Positions 38,467-48,119 of a stretch of DNA of 64,000 bases are shown piece by piece. The DNA is from RHLJ01 sp965212165. Lineage in GTDB: Bacteria > Bacteroidota > Rhodothermia > Balneolales > Balneolaceae. The DNA is taken from contig OZ243096.1 of assembly GCA_965212165.1 (NCBI GenBank), forward strand, positions 1,674,001 to 1,738,000, read 5' to 3'. Both the position numbers and the translations under genes were made by a program. Position 1 is the first letter of the stretch; every line of letters starts with the position of its first letter. The notes beneath the pieces are model-generated. The model was not told the origin of the DNA. It searched no databases and saw nothing but the letters and a program-made list of their open reading frames with translations.

Positions 38467-41400
38467 TAGTGGGCGGGTTCCTGATTAGTCTCGTCAACCA
38501 AAACTGGGTTTGGGTTCGTCAATTTAGCGATGTAAGAAGTACGTGGACGTACATTTAGTTCTTCAAGCATCAAGTAATTTCTTTCGTTGCGCTTCATTTT
38601 TGCAACTGTGCTATTCTCGTCAGTTAAATCACCAAAATAAATAGCATCAGCAGGGCATGCTTGTTGGCAAGCAGTAACTACTGTACCATCAGCTGGTTTT
38701 GGAGAACCAGTTTCAATTTTTGTATTGATTTTAGCACGGTTCACACGTTGTACACAGTAGGTACATTTTTCCATTACTCCACGGAAACGTACAGTTACTT
38801 CAGGATTCATCGCCATTTGGATGATATCTGGATCTTCACCTGTAGTTAGATATTCTTTCGGATAATTGAAGAAATTGAAACGCCGAACTTTGAATGGGCA
38901 GTTATTTGCACAATATCTTGTACCAATACAACGGTTATATGTCATTTGGTTCATGCCATCATCACTATGTGTAGTAGCTGCAACAGGGCAAACTTGCTCA
39001 CATGGCGCTAATTCACAGTGCATACATGGTACAGGCTGATGAACTGCTTGTGGGTTATTTTCATCACCAACATAATAACGGTCATTTCTAATCCAGTGCA
39101 TTTCACGGCCGCGATTAACTTCACGTTTACCAATTACTGGAATATTATTCTCACTTTGGCAAGCTATTACACATACTCCACAGCCAAAACAGCTATTTAA
39201 ATCAATTGCCATTCCCCATTGTGGTTCATCAGCAGAATAAGTTTGTTCATCAAATAGAGAAATTGGTTGATCTTCACCAAGTTCAGCAGCTTCTTTCATA
39301 CCTGGTACATCATATTTGTGTACATAGGCAAAAGATGCGTACATCGGAGTATCTTTATACTTCTCAAGTGTAGCTTGGCGATACATATCACGACCTTCAA
39401 GGCTATGATGATCTTGGACACAAGCTATTTTATACGTTCCACTGGATTTAGATACTGCTCCAGATGCATAAAGTGAATAATGAAGGGGATATACATTTAC
39501 TCCCCCATAATTTTCAGATGGGTCTAACAATTGAGAATTTTCACGTCCCATATCGGCAACACGACCAATTCCTTCTCGGCCATATCCAACATTTAATGTA
39601 ATTGAATCATCAGCATGACCTGGTTGAATCCAAGCTGCAATTGAAATTGCTTTTCCATTAACAGCTACACTAACAAGATCTTCATTCTCAACACCAATAG
39701 AGGCAGCAGTTGCTGGACTCATAAGTGCTACGTTATCCCAAGTAATTTTGGTCATTGGGTCAGGAAGTTCTTGTAACCAACCTAAGTTTGCAAATCGACC
39801 GTCATAAATAGAAGAATCTGGTCTTATAACAACTTCAATTCCATCAATAGGAGAGGTTTGAGAAGGAGTTATTGATCTAAGTCGTGCATTTGAACGATTG
39901 TATCCATCAGTGATGTCAATTCCGTCGTGCAAGATATCTTTCCAACGGTTTTCAAATCTACTACCAGAATAAAATTGTTTAAAAGTATTTTGTACCAACT
40001 CATATCCGGAGGCTAAATCGCCAGATATAATAGTATTCAGAAACTCTATTTCACTAATTGAGTCGTGTAATGGTTGAATTTGAGGCTGAATTACTGAACG
40101 TGCACCACCAAATGAGTATCCATCACCCCAAGTTTCTAGGAAATGAGAACGACTTACATGCCAAGAAGCAGATTTAGAGCTTTCATCTCTATAAGTACCA
40201 AAATGAATTACTTCTTCAACATTAGATAAAGCAGAAGCAAAATCTAGATCAGCGTTTGTAGTATAAACTGGATTAGTTCCAATCATTACAACAGCATCAA
40301 AGTTTCCAGCTTTCATTTCATTTACAACATCAGCAAAAGCTTGTGAATTGTTCTGATTATCAAAAGATGGAACTTGTAAATAATTAACTGTACTTCCAGT
40401 ATTATTTAGAGAAGTATTAATCGCAGCTACTACAGAATGTGTATATGCTGAATGATCAAATCCAACTGAAACTGCAGATTTACCTGCATTTGATGCCAAA
40501 TCATCAGCAAGAGCAGTTATAAAATCACTTCCTGTAAATTGGTTGTTTACAGTTCTAAAAGCATTTAATCCATTAACACGAGTTGAAAGAGCAGCAGCAA
40601 GAGCATTTGCGAAAGCTTCAATCTCACTAGCCTTAACTCGAAGTCGGTTGTCGGCAAAAGATCCTGTGAGAGTAAATCCATTCTCAATAGAATAAATTCG
40701 ACTCATGCTATCACTCGTACTAGTAACTTTACGTCTACCTGTTACTTGTTTAGCATATTCTACATTATTTGGATGTGTTGGTGCTAAGAAATCATCATCT
40801 AGCGAAACTACTACATCAGCATTAGTGTAGTTATAATGTGTTCTAAGCCTACTACCAAAAGCAATTCGATTACCTTCAATTGCATTATCTTCACCAAAAG
40901 GCTCATAAGTAACCCATTTAGCATTGCTAAATTTACTAAGTGCATTTTGTTTTAATGCTGTAAAAGTAGGGGAAGAGTTAGCTTCTGAAATGAATGCTAT
41001 TCTTTTATTGGAATCTGCAAAATAGTCCTGTGCAAAAGTAGCAAAGTCAGTCGTAGTAGCTTTTTCGCCATTTCTAAGAGGCGTTCTTGATCGATCTGGA
41101 TCGTACATCTCAAGCATTGTTGCTTGATGATAGGCATTTGTATTACCCCAACTTCCAGGGTGTAAGTCATTTCCTTCAACTTTAGTAGGTCGACCTTCAT
41201 GGTTTTCAACTACTAAGCCAGTTAAACTTCCTTGAAAAGGCATAGCCGTTGCATAAAACAATGGTATACCGGGTACAATATCTTCTGGTTGATTTGAGTA
41301 TGGAAGAATTTTTTGAACAGGTCTACGACAAGCAGCAAAACCAGCAAGAGCAATAGATGCACCCATTACTCTAAGGAATCCTTTTCTGGATACTCCATCA

Positions 41401-41513
41401 GTTAGTTCCGTAGCGTTTTCTGGGAATTCGCGCTCTACAAAATTCTTGTACTCTTTATTTTGAGCTAACTCGTTTAAACTTTTCCAGTATGTATTCTGTG
41501 TTACTTCGCTCAT
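38466..41513 (-). CDS. actB: Alternative complex III subunit ActB (Fe-S/molybdopterin-like)
   Basis: The 1015-residue periplasmic protein begins with a cytoplasmic leader followed by a Tat-like signal (SRKGFLRVMGASIALAGF, with RK in place of RR) and a Cys (FAAC) that could be lipidated. A long domain related to molybdopterin oxidoreductases but without cofactor follows. The C-terminal 250 residues resemble a polyferredoxin: Cys groups near residues 774 (CFGCGVCVIACQ), 828 (CMHCELAPCEQVCP), 859 (CIGTRYCANNCPF) and 914/944 (CTYCVQ, CQQACPAD). These would bind four iron-sulfur clusters that carry electrons from ActC toward ActA/ActE. Confidence 0.95.
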   Translation of the reverse strand: MSEVTQNTYWKSLNELAQNKEYKNFVEREFPENATELTDGVSRKGFLRVMGASIALAGFAACRRPVQKILPYSNQPEDIVPGIPLFYATAMPFQGSLTGLVVENHEGRPTKVEGNDLHPGSWGNTNAYHQATMLEMYDPDRSRTPLRNGEKATTTDFATFAQDYFADSNKRIAFISEANSSPTFTALKQNALSKFSNAKWVTYEPFGEDNAIEGNRIAFGSRLRTHYNYTNADVVVSLDDDFLAPTHPNNVEYAKQVTGRRKVTSTSDSMSRIYSIENGFTLTGSFADNRLRVKASEIEAFANALAAALSTRVNGLNAFRTVNNQFTGSDFITALADDLASNAGKSAVSVGFDHSAYTHSVVAAINTSLNNTGSTVNYLQVPSFDNQNNSQAFADVVNEMKAGNFDAVVMIGTNPVYTTNADLDFASALSNVEEVIHFGTYRDESSKSASWHVSRSHFLETWGDGYSFGGARSVIQPQIQPLHDSISEIEFLNTIISGDLASGYELVQNTFKQFYSGSRFENRWKDILHDGIDITDGYNRSNARLRSITPSQTSPIDGIEVVIRPDSSIYDGRFANLGWLQELPDPMTKITWDNVALMSPATAASIGVENEDLVSVAVNGKAISIAAWIQPGHADDSITLNVGYGREGIGRVADMGRENSQLLDPSENYGGVNVYPLHYSLYASGAVSKSSGTYKIACVQDHHSLEGRDMYRQATLEKYKDTPMYASFAYVHKYDVPGMKEAAELGEDQPISLFDEQTYSADEPQWGMAIDLNSCFGCGVCVIACQSENNIPVIGKREVNRGREMHWIRNDRYYVGDENNPQAVHQPVPCMHCELAPCEQVCPVAATTHSDDGMNQMTYNRCIGTRYCANNCPFKVRRFNFFNYPKEYLTTGEDPDIIQMAMNPEVTVRFRGVMEKCTYCVQRVNRAKINTKIETGSPKPADGTVVTACQQACPADAIYFGDLTDENSTVAKMKRNERNYLMLEELNVRPRTSYIAKLTNPNPVLVDETNQEPAH

Positions 41514-41546
41514 CAGGTGATGTATAGGTTCAAATATCCTTCGTTA

Positions 41547-42191
41547 TTAATAATGACAACCTTGGCAATACTGCGGAGGGCTTACATTATTCTTCTTAAC
41601 TAATTCACTTCCAAGTAAAACTTGATCGGCAACTTCATAGCCCATTGTAGTTATTTCTTCTACAGGACGTAAAAATTTCTCTGGTTCTCTATGGCAATCT
41701 AAACACCATGCCATATTTAAAGGCTCTGACTGATAAACAACTTCCATTTTATCAATTCTACCATGGCAACTTTCACATCCCACACCAACATTCACGTGTG
41801 CAGCATGATTGAAATAAGCGTAATCACCTAAATTATTGATACGAATCCATTCAACAGCTTTCCCAGTTTCCCAACTTTCTCTAATCGGAGCAAGCTTTTC
41901 ACTATCAGTCAAAATCTGATTGTGACAGTTCATACAAGTTTGAGTGGGAGGGATATTAGCTTGTTTTGATTCAAATACTGAAGTATGGCAATACTGGCAA
42001 TCTAGACCAAGTTTATCTACATGTACCTTATGAGAGTAAGGTACTGGTTGAATTGGAGCGTATCCTACGTCAGTATATTTAGGTGAGAAGAAGTACCAAA
42101 TTCCAAGAATCACCACGTTTGCTGTGACAATTAATCCTATAAGTAATTTTCGAGGAACTTGATTTGTCCACTTAGGGAAAATCTGCGCCAT
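41547..42191 (-). CDS. actA: Alternative complex III pentaheme cytochrome c ActA
   Basis: The 214-residue protein has one N-terminal membrane anchor (about residues 15-35) and five CxxCH heme sites at C65-H69, C86-H90, C139-H143, C163-H167 and C209-H213. This is the ActA pattern of the cytochrome c7/NrfH-like type. It collects electrons from ActB and passes them to ActE. It is the first gene of the operon; the region before it holds the operon promoter. Confidence 0.96.
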   Translation of the reverse strand: MAQIFPKWTNQVPRKLLIGLIVTANVVILGIWYFFSPKYTDVGYAPIQPVPYSHKVHVDKLGLDCQYCHTSVFESKQANIPPTQTCMNCHNQILTDSEKLAPIRESWETGKAVEWIRINNLGDYAYFNHAAHVNVGVGCESCHGRIDKMEVVYQSEPLNMAWCLDCHREPEKFLRPVEEITTMGYEVADQVLLGSELVKKNNVSPPQYCQGCHY

Positions 42192-42487
42192 ATATTGAAT
42201 GCTAATTAAGTTTGTGTATTCGAGTTATTATCTCAAATAAAAGAGCCGGGCAAAACTATCGAATTTTTAGTTCGAATTGAACTGTAAGATGTAAAGTTAG
42301 CTTATTTAAATTCGTTCTAAATAATTCTCAAATAATTCACAAAAATGTTAGTTAAAATTTCGTCATGAAGATAAGAACATTTCTTCAAAAAACTTGGTTG
42401 GAAAAACAATAATTGGAAACAATGCTTTAAGATTACCTTAACTTAAAGTCTAACAACCTAGTTGAAAACATTAGAATTTATATAAAC
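42192..42487. other. Divergent promoter region between actA and the DUF420 gene
   Basis: This 296-base non-coding region must drive the respiratory operon (leftward) and the DUF420/M1 genes (rightward). It is AT-rich and holds the palindrome TCGAA-N7-TTCGA near 42259-42275 and a candidate -7 box at 42251-42258. Confidence 0.6.
42251..42275 (-). promoter_or_regulatory. Candidate Bacteroidota-type promoter and palindrome before actA
   Basis: On the minus strand 42258-42251 reads TAGTTTTG, a full match to the TAnnTTTG -7 element, about 60 bases before the actA start. Directly upstream lies an inverted repeat (TCGAA...TTCGA, 42259-42275) that could bind a regulator. I see no clear TTG at -33, so support is partial. 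Confidence 0.4.
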
Positions 42488-43057
42488 ATGCAAAAGGACC
42501 TAGATATACCAGAAAGTTTAAGAGTGCTTCAGGATATAAATACTAAAAAAGCAATTATTGTAATAATTGGAGTAAGCGTAGTTGCATTACTTTTCCTTAT
42601 ATGGTTGATATATTTTAAAGCTCCATCTGAAGTTGAAATGCCCTGGATAAAAAACCTATCAGCACTCAACGCCACTTTCAATACTTTGAGCACTATGTTT
42701 TTACTACTTGGTTTCAGAGAAATTAAAAGGAGAAACTTTGCAAAGCATATGAATTTTATGATGAGTGCTTTTGTAACGTCTTCACTTTTTCTAGTGAGTT
42801 ATATCATATACCATCATTTCGTGGGAGATACTCTTTTTGGTGGGCAAGGTATAATTAGACCGATTTATTTCTTCATACTAATAACTCATATAGCACTTTC
42901 TTCTTTTGTAGTGCCATTAGTTCTAACAAGTTTTTTCTTTGCCTTATCCGGGAAATTTGAAACTCATCGTAAAGTATCTAAATGGACGTTCCCAATATGG
43001 TTGTATGTTTCAGTGACAGGAGTGCTTGTGTTTATACTATTAAAGAGTTTTGGGTGA
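42488..43057 (+). CDS. DUF420 membrane protein (CtaM-like oxidase assembly factor)
   Basis: The 189-residue protein has five membrane helices with the DUF420 pattern: LNATFNTLSTMFLLLGF, KHMNFMMSAFVTSSLFLVSYI, YHHFVGDT, ITHIALSSFVVPLVL and HRKVSKWTFPIWLYVSVTG, with several conserved His in or near the membrane. In Bacillus and Staphylococcus the DUF420 protein CtaM is needed for maturation of a heme-copper oxidase. Its place, divergent from the act-cta operon, supports the same job here. Confidence 0.85.
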   Translation: MQKDLDIPESLRVLQDINTKKAIIVIIGVSVVALLFLIWLIYFKAPSEVEMPWIKNLSALNATFNTLSTMFLLLGFREIKRRNFAKHMNFMMSAFVTSSLFLVSYIIYHHFVGDTLFGGQGIIRPIYFFILITHIALSSFVVPLVLTSFFFALSGKFETHRKVSKWTFPIWLYVSVTGVLVFILLKSFG

Positions 43058-43061
43058 TTTC

Positions 43062-44708
43062 ATGAAAAAACTGTTTATAACTTTTTTAATCATATCTATT
43101 TCACCATTTGTAAGTGCTCAATTTTTTTCAGAATCTAAAGATTTTACTAGACAGGATACGCTTCGAGGCTCAATAACACAGGAAAGATCTTGGTGGGATT
43201 TAACCTATTATCACTTGGATGTTCAGGTAGATTTAGAAGACAGTACTATTTCAGGAAGTAATCTGATTCAATACCGAGTTGATTCCACTACAACTAATAT
43301 CCTACAAATTGATCTTCAAACACCGATGTTAATTAAAGGGGTTATTCAAGATGGAAGTGAGTTAAATTTTGAGAGAGATGGTAATGCTTGGTTTATCACG
43401 TTAGTTAAAGATCAAGTTGTTGATGACTTAAATGAGCTGATCATTGAATTTGATGGGAAGCCTTTGGTTGCAGTCAGACCTCCGTGGGATGGAGGCCTTA
43501 CATGGACGAGAGACGAAAATGGGAATCCATTTATCGCAAATGCTAATCAAAAGATAGGGGCAAGTATCTGGTGGCCGAATAAAGACCATCCTTATGATGA
43601 AGTGGATAGTATGCTTATTAGCGTAACCATTCCCGGAGATCTGGTAGATGTTTCGAATGGACGCTTACGAAGCGTTGTGGATAATGAAAATGGTACTAAG
43701 ACTTGGAACTGGTTTGTTTCAAACCCAATCAATAGCTACGGAGTTAATATTAATATTGGAGATTATGTTCACTTCGAAGAAACCTTTAATGGAGAAGGTG
43801 GACCATTAGATATGGACTATTGGGTACTTTCATATAATAAAGAAAAAGCAATTGCTCAATTTGCTGATGCTCCTCGAACTATTAAAGCTCTAGAATACTG
43901 GTTTGGCCCATATCCTTTTTATGAAGACAGTTACAAATTGGTTGAAGCTCCCTATTTAGGAATGGAGCATCAAAGTTCTGTTACTTATGGTAATGGATAT
44001 GAAAATGGATATAGAGGTACAGATTTAAGTGCCTCAGGTTGGGGATTAAATTTTGACTTTATTATAGTTCATGAAACAGGACATGAATGGTTTGCTAATA
44101 ATATTACGTATTCAGATATAGCTGATATGTGGATTCATGAAAGCTTTACACATTACTCTGAGTACTTATTTTTAGAATATCATTTTGGTGAAAAAGCTGC
44201 TAGTGAATATCAAAAAGGTGTCAGACTAAGGATTCAAAATGATAGTCCAATTATTGGAATCTATGGACTTCATAAGGAAGGCTCAGGAGATATGTATTAT
44301 AAAGGCGGAAACATGCTCCATTCTATTAGGCAGATATTTAACGATGATGAATTATGGAGAGAGACACTTAGAGGATTGAACACTACTTTTTTCCATCAAA
44401 CTGTAAATACATCTCAAATTGAAGGATATATAAATAAAAAGTTAGGGGAAGACTTAACACCAATTTTCGATCAATATCTTAGAGATATAAGAGTGCCTAT
44501 ACTTGAGTATTACTTTAAAGACGGAGCTCTATCATATCGATGGGGAAATTCAGTTTCTGAATTCAATATGCCTGTTGATGTTTTTATTGATGGAGTGGAA
44601 GTCCGTCTCAGACCAACAACAACTTGGAAAAGTATCGACTCCTTTGGTAAGGAGTTAATTGTTGATCCTGATTTTTATGTCGGAAGTATGGATGTATTGG
44701 GCAAGTGA
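43062..44708 (+). CDS. Secreted M1-family zinc aminopeptidase
   Basis: The chosen ATG at 43062 (548 residues) gives a clean signal peptide (LFITFLIISISPFVSAQ); the frame is open from a TTG four codons earlier. An N-terminal beta domain precedes the catalytic site HETGH (H337, E338, H341) followed 18 residues later by E360 in WIHESFTHY, which is the exact M1 spacing. The substrate motif appears as LGMEHQS instead of GAMEN, a known variant. It would remove N-terminal residues from peptides outside the inner membrane. The start lies in the 3' end of the DUF420 gene only if TTG 43050 is used. Confidence 0.9.
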   Translation: MKKLFITFLIISISPFVSAQFFSESKDFTRQDTLRGSITQERSWWDLTYYHLDVQVDLEDSTISGSNLIQYRVDSTTTNILQIDLQTPMLIKGVIQDGSELNFERDGNAWFITLVKDQVVDDLNELIIEFDGKPLVAVRPPWDGGLTWTRDENGNPFIANANQKIGASIWWPNKDHPYDEVDSMLISVTIPGDLVDVSNGRLRSVVDNENGTKTWNWFVSNPINSYGVNINIGDYVHFEETFNGEGGPLDMDYWVLSYNKEKAIAQFADAPRTIKALEYWFGPYPFYEDSYKLVEAPYLGMEHQSSVTYGNGYENGYRGTDLSASGWGLNFDFIIVHETGHEWFANNITYSDIADMWIHESFTHYSEYLFLEYHFGEKAASEYQKGVRLRIQNDSPIIGIYGLHKEGSGDMYYKGGNMLHSIRQIFNDDELWRETLRGLNTTFFHQTVNTSQIEGYINKKLGEDLTPIFDQYLRDIRVPILEYYFKDGALSYRWGNSVSEFNMPVDVFIDGVEVRLRPTTTWKSIDSFGKELIVDPDFYVGSMDVLGK

Positions 44709-44710
44709 CT

Positions 44711-44852
44711 ATCTCCCTCCCAAGGGAGATAGAGTCCAAACTTGTTTGGACTCAGAGGGAGGATAGTGGTAGCAGTGAGTCCTGAACCAGTACCATCCTC
44801 TCCCTGATCTGCACACAAGTGTGCTAATCTATCTCTCTCCTGAGAGGGATAC
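44711..44852. repeat. Multi-hairpin intergenic element
   Basis: Between two convergent genes lies a GC-richer block with consecutive inverted repeats: ATCTCCC/GGGAGAT (44711-44717, 44724-44730), GAGTCCAAAC/GTTTGGACTC (44732-44741, 44744-44753, a perfect 10-base stem), a near-match CAGAGGGAGGAT/ATCCTCTCCCTG, GCACAC/GTGTGC (about 44811-44824) and a final CTCTC/GAGAG. It looks like a folded repeat element and could end transcription from both sides. Confidence 0.7.
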
Positions 44853-44871
44853 TTACTCACCATGTTATTAG

Positions 44872-45594
44872 TTAAACTAGATTATGAAATACTCGCTGAA
44901 CGTCCTCATCTTGTTCTAACTTATCTATTAAACTCAGAACTTCATCAGATTCCTCTTCAGTTAATGAAACAGTATTCAGAGGAATCCAATCCGTTTCTGC
45001 ACTTAAAGGTTCAATCCCTTTTTCTTCAAGTGCGTGTTGCATATTTCCAAATTCAGTAAATTCACAACGTATCACGAGGATGCGTTCACCTTCATCATTT
45101 TCGGATTCACCCATTTCAGTTAGTCCATAGTCGATTAATTCAAGTTCTAGTTCTTCCTCATCAAAATCGCCTGGAGTTATTTTAAATGAACCAACTTGAG
45201 TAAATTGAAATGCTACACTACCTGAGTTTCCTAGATTCCCACCATTTTTGGTAAAGATTGGACGAACATTTCCAACAGTTCTGGTATTATTATCGGTAGC
45301 AGTTTCAACTAAAACGGCTACGCCATGTGGTGCATATCCTTCAAATAAAACTTCTGCATAATCGGTTGAATCTTTACCTAAAGAGCGCTTGATAGCACGT
45401 TCAATTAGGTCTTTGGGCATATTTACACCCCTACCATTTTGGATAGCTCGGCGTAATGCAGGATTAGTATCGGGGTCGTCTCCGCCAGCCTTAACAGCAA
45501 TTACAATCTCTTTCCCAATACGGGAAAATTGCTTTGCCATTCTATCCCAACGTGCAAATTTGGCTGCTTTTCGAACTTCAAAAATTCTACCCAT
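44872..45594 (-). CDS. YebC/PmpR-family protein
   Basis: The 240-residue protein is of full family length, with the conserved start MGRIFEVRKAAKFARWDRMAKQF, IVIAVKAGGDDPDTNPALRR, RAIKRSLGKDSTDYAEVLFEGYAPHGVAVLVE and the C-terminal three-domain pattern. YebC proteins have been described as DNA-binding regulators and, more recently, as factors that relieve ribosome stalling at proline runs. Which applies here cannot be told. It is monocistronic and convergent to the M1 peptidase. Confidence 0.93.
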   Translation of the reverse strand: MGRIFEVRKAAKFARWDRMAKQFSRIGKEIVIAVKAGGDDPDTNPALRRAIQNGRGVNMPKDLIERAIKRSLGKDSTDYAEVLFEGYAPHGVAVLVETATDNNTRTVGNVRPIFTKNGGNLGNSGSVAFQFTQVGSFKITPGDFDEEELELELIDYGLTEMGESENDEGERILVIRCEFTEFGNMQHALEEKGIEPLSAETDWIPLNTVSLTEEESDEVLSLIDKLEQDEDVQRVFHNLV

Positions 45595-45683
45595 ATGTAT
45601 TCCTAGTCTTTACTCTGAATTATATTATAGCGAAGAATTTACAAGGATATTGACTTAGTTGGGAGAGCTAAATTTGAACTTTT

Positions 45684-46868
45684 TTATTCATCTGTAAAAA
45701 ATGCTATGCAAGTTGGGGTTCCAACGGACAATTTATTTCCAGTAAAAGTTAATCCACCGGTTTCTGTATTTAACTCAAATGAAGTAATATCTCCTGAATC
45801 TTGATTTGCTGCATAAAGTGCGTCCCCAGTCGGAGTAATTGCAAAATTTCTAGGTATCGAGCCTTCCGTTGATGTATGCGATAGTAATGAAAGTTCACCG
45901 TTTGATGGATTAATTGTGTAGCTCACAATACTATTATGTCCACGATTAGAAGCATATAAGAAGTTACCATTTGGATGCACATGAATATCGGCAGTACTAT
46001 TCCAATCAGAGAATGAATCTGGTAATGTGTTAATAACTTGATTCTTGGTTAGTGAGCCTGACTCAGGATCATAATCAAATACTGAAACAGTACTATTTAA
46101 CTCATTAATTACATACGCAATGTTTTTGGTTGGATGGAAATCCATATGACGAGGCCCAGCACCAGAAATAGCACTACTAAATTCCTGACTAGTTTTTGTT
46201 AAACTCTTGGTTTCGTGATTAATTTGAAAACTCCAGATTTTATCATTACCAAGATCGGGTATAAAAAGGAAATTATTATCTGGACTAACTTTAGCCATAT
46301 GGGTATGAGGATTTGACCCAGGAAAATCCAATTGCTGAATAGCATTTAGACTTCCATCAACATTACGCTCATAAACCATAACAACTCCACCTTGATAATT
46401 CGCAGCAAAAACAAATTTCCCAGTTTGGTCTATGCTTACATGTGCAGGAGATTTAGCATTTGTAGAGTATTTTGCAATAAAAGTGAGACTTAAATCCTCA
46501 TTTACTGTAAAAGCATGAACAAAACCAGTGGGTTCGTTACTTCTACCTAATTCACTAACGGCATAAAGGTTTTTTTGATCTGGAGAAATGGTAATAAAAG
46601 ATGGATTAATAATATCAGCTACAGTTTCTTCAAGGCTAAGTATTCCATCTACGTCAATATTTACTTTGTATACACCTTCAGCGGTTCCATTAACCCAGCC
46701 TTCATCTCGAGAATAGCCCCCAATAAACATATGTGTTGGAGTCATGTTTACATTAATTCCACCTTCATCAATTGGCATATCATCTTGAGTAGATGGTGAT
46801 TTACATGCCGACATAAAGACAAGATAAAAAGCAATAGAGAATACAAGAAATGATTTCATGCGGAGCAT
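45684..46868 (-). CDS. Lactonase-like seven-bladed beta-propeller lipoprotein
   Basis: The 394-residue protein starts with a lipoprotein signal (FLVFSIAFYLVFMSAC, lipobox MSAC); ATG 46859 is an equally good start three codons later. The propeller shows repeated blades with ISPDQKNLYAVSE, HVSIDQTGKFVFAANYQGG, MDFHPTKNIAYVINEL and IHVHPNGNFLYASNRGH, the last two typical of the Pgl/3-carboxymuconate cyclase-like lactonase family. A 6-phosphogluconolactonase role is unlikely for an exported lipoprotein; it may act on external lactones or bind ligands. Confidence 0.85.
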   Translation of the reverse strand: MLRMKSFLVFSIAFYLVFMSACKSPSTQDDMPIDEGGINVNMTPTHMFIGGYSRDEGWVNGTAEGVYKVNIDVDGILSLEETVADIINPSFITISPDQKNLYAVSELGRSNEPTGFVHAFTVNEDLSLTFIAKYSTNAKSPAHVSIDQTGKFVFAANYQGGVVMVYERNVDGSLNAIQQLDFPGSNPHTHMAKVSPDNNFLFIPDLGNDKIWSFQINHETKSLTKTSQEFSSAISGAGPRHMDFHPTKNIAYVINELNSTVSVFDYDPESGSLTKNQVINTLPDSFSDWNSTADIHVHPNGNFLYASNRGHNSIVSYTINPSNGELSLLSHTSTEGSIPRNFAITPTGDALYAANQDSGDITSFELNTETGGLTFTGNKLSVGTPTCIAFFTDE

Positions 46869-46943
46869 TTATGTGAAAATTTATCGAAATATAGTATGCT
46901 AATTTGTGAAAGCATCGTGATAAGAATTTTCATCCGAGCATTA

Positions 46944-47936
46944 CTAATTTGATTCTGCCACAAACCTTGTCATTGTATTTTCAACTGGTTCCAAACTTTG
47001 TAAGTAAGCAAAGATTGCCCCTAAATCTTCTTCACTCATTTTACTATAGAATCTCCATGGCATCTCAGTATTAAAACTCCCAGGTTTAACTATAGTTTTA
47101 TTGATCATTTTTGTTGAATCCTGAAATTGTTTGAAGCGAGATATAAACATTTCTTCAGTCCAATTGCCTATACCAGTAGTTTCATGTGGAGTAATGTTTG
47201 CAGAGTATACAATTCCCCCAGTAGGGATATTGAAATCCATTCCGCCAGCAAATTGCATTCCAGGAAGTGGAGCACCTTTATCATTAATGGGAGTGTGGCA
47301 ATCTGAACAACTTGATGCTGTAACAAGGTACTTTCCAAGAGCAACTCTGTTACTGATATCTGGTCGCTTGGTAAAATCTGCTTCTTGAGGAATCGTATTG
47401 ATGATAAAATTCATTGGGAAAGGTGAGGAAGATTCTGGAACATCATATTCAATGGAATCTAGTGTCCTTAAATAAGCGATAATATCATAAATATCTTCTT
47501 TATCAACTTTACGGTAATTGGTATATGGCATAATTGGAAATAGAGCATGACCATCTTTACTTACACCTGTAGTAATAGCTCTAAAAATCTCGCCATCTGT
47601 CCAGCTTCCTAAATAATAAGGAGTTAAATTTTTTGCGTAATAATCACCTGGAAATCCATCTTTCATCCCAAATAAGTTCCCTCCTTTACCTAGAGTACTT
47701 TCATCAATAACTAATCCAAATCTACTGTAATCGCGATCGGAGTGACAGTCTAAACATACATACACGTTACGAGCGAGAAATTCACCGCGTTCAATGCGTT
47801 CAGGACTGTGTTCAATGGTAAGGTTTTGAGCTGGTTCTATATTTGGTAAAGCTTTAGATACATAGATTAAAATTCCGCCAATAAGTAATACAACAAGAAG
47901 TATAAATCCCCCGAGGATTTTTGTAAATGTTTTCAT
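46944..47936 (-). CDS. Membrane-anchored diheme cytochrome c
   Basis: The 330-residue protein has an uncleaved N-terminal helix (about residues 9-28) and two cytochrome c domains with heme sites VCLDCHSDRDYS and SCSDCHTPIND. Met axial candidates lie in IMPYTNYRKV and EMPWRFYSKMSEEDL. The family includes the cytochrome subunits of alcohol, aldehyde and gluconate dehydrogenases and thiosulfate dehydrogenases. No dehydrogenase gene is next to it, so its electron donor is not known. It may feed the caa3 oxidase. Confidence 0.85.
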   Translation of the reverse strand: MKTFTKILGGFILLVVLLIGGILIYVSKALPNIEPAQNLTIEHSPERIERGEFLARNVYVCLDCHSDRDYSRFGLVIDESTLGKGGNLFGMKDGFPGDYYAKNLTPYYLGSWTDGEIFRAITTGVSKDGHALFPIMPYTNYRKVDKEDIYDIIAYLRTLDSIEYDVPESSSPFPMNFIINTIPQEADFTKRPDISNRVALGKYLVTASSCSDCHTPINDKGAPLPGMQFAGGMDFNIPTGGIVYSANITPHETTGIGNWTEEMFISRFKQFQDSTKMINKTIVKPGSFNTEMPWRFYSKMSEEDLGAIFAYLQSLEPVENTMTRFVAESN

Positions 47937-48107
47937 AACCCGTAATTAAGTGAAGGTGTGCACCGATTTTTATTTGATTATCAATTAATAAAATTCGTAG
48001 CTAAATATCTACTCATCAATGAGTTACAAAAACAAAGCTTTAAAAAAATAAGAATAGAAGCGCTATTTTATTAGATTGAGACCTAATATTATTACTCAAT
48101 TGAATAG
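47937..48107. other. Divergent spacer between cytochrome c and histidine kinase genes
   Basis: This AT-rich, non-coding stretch has stops in every frame. It should hold promoters for both divergent genes, but none is recognisable. Confidence 0.4.
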
Positions 48108-48119
48108 AAGAGGGGGTTC

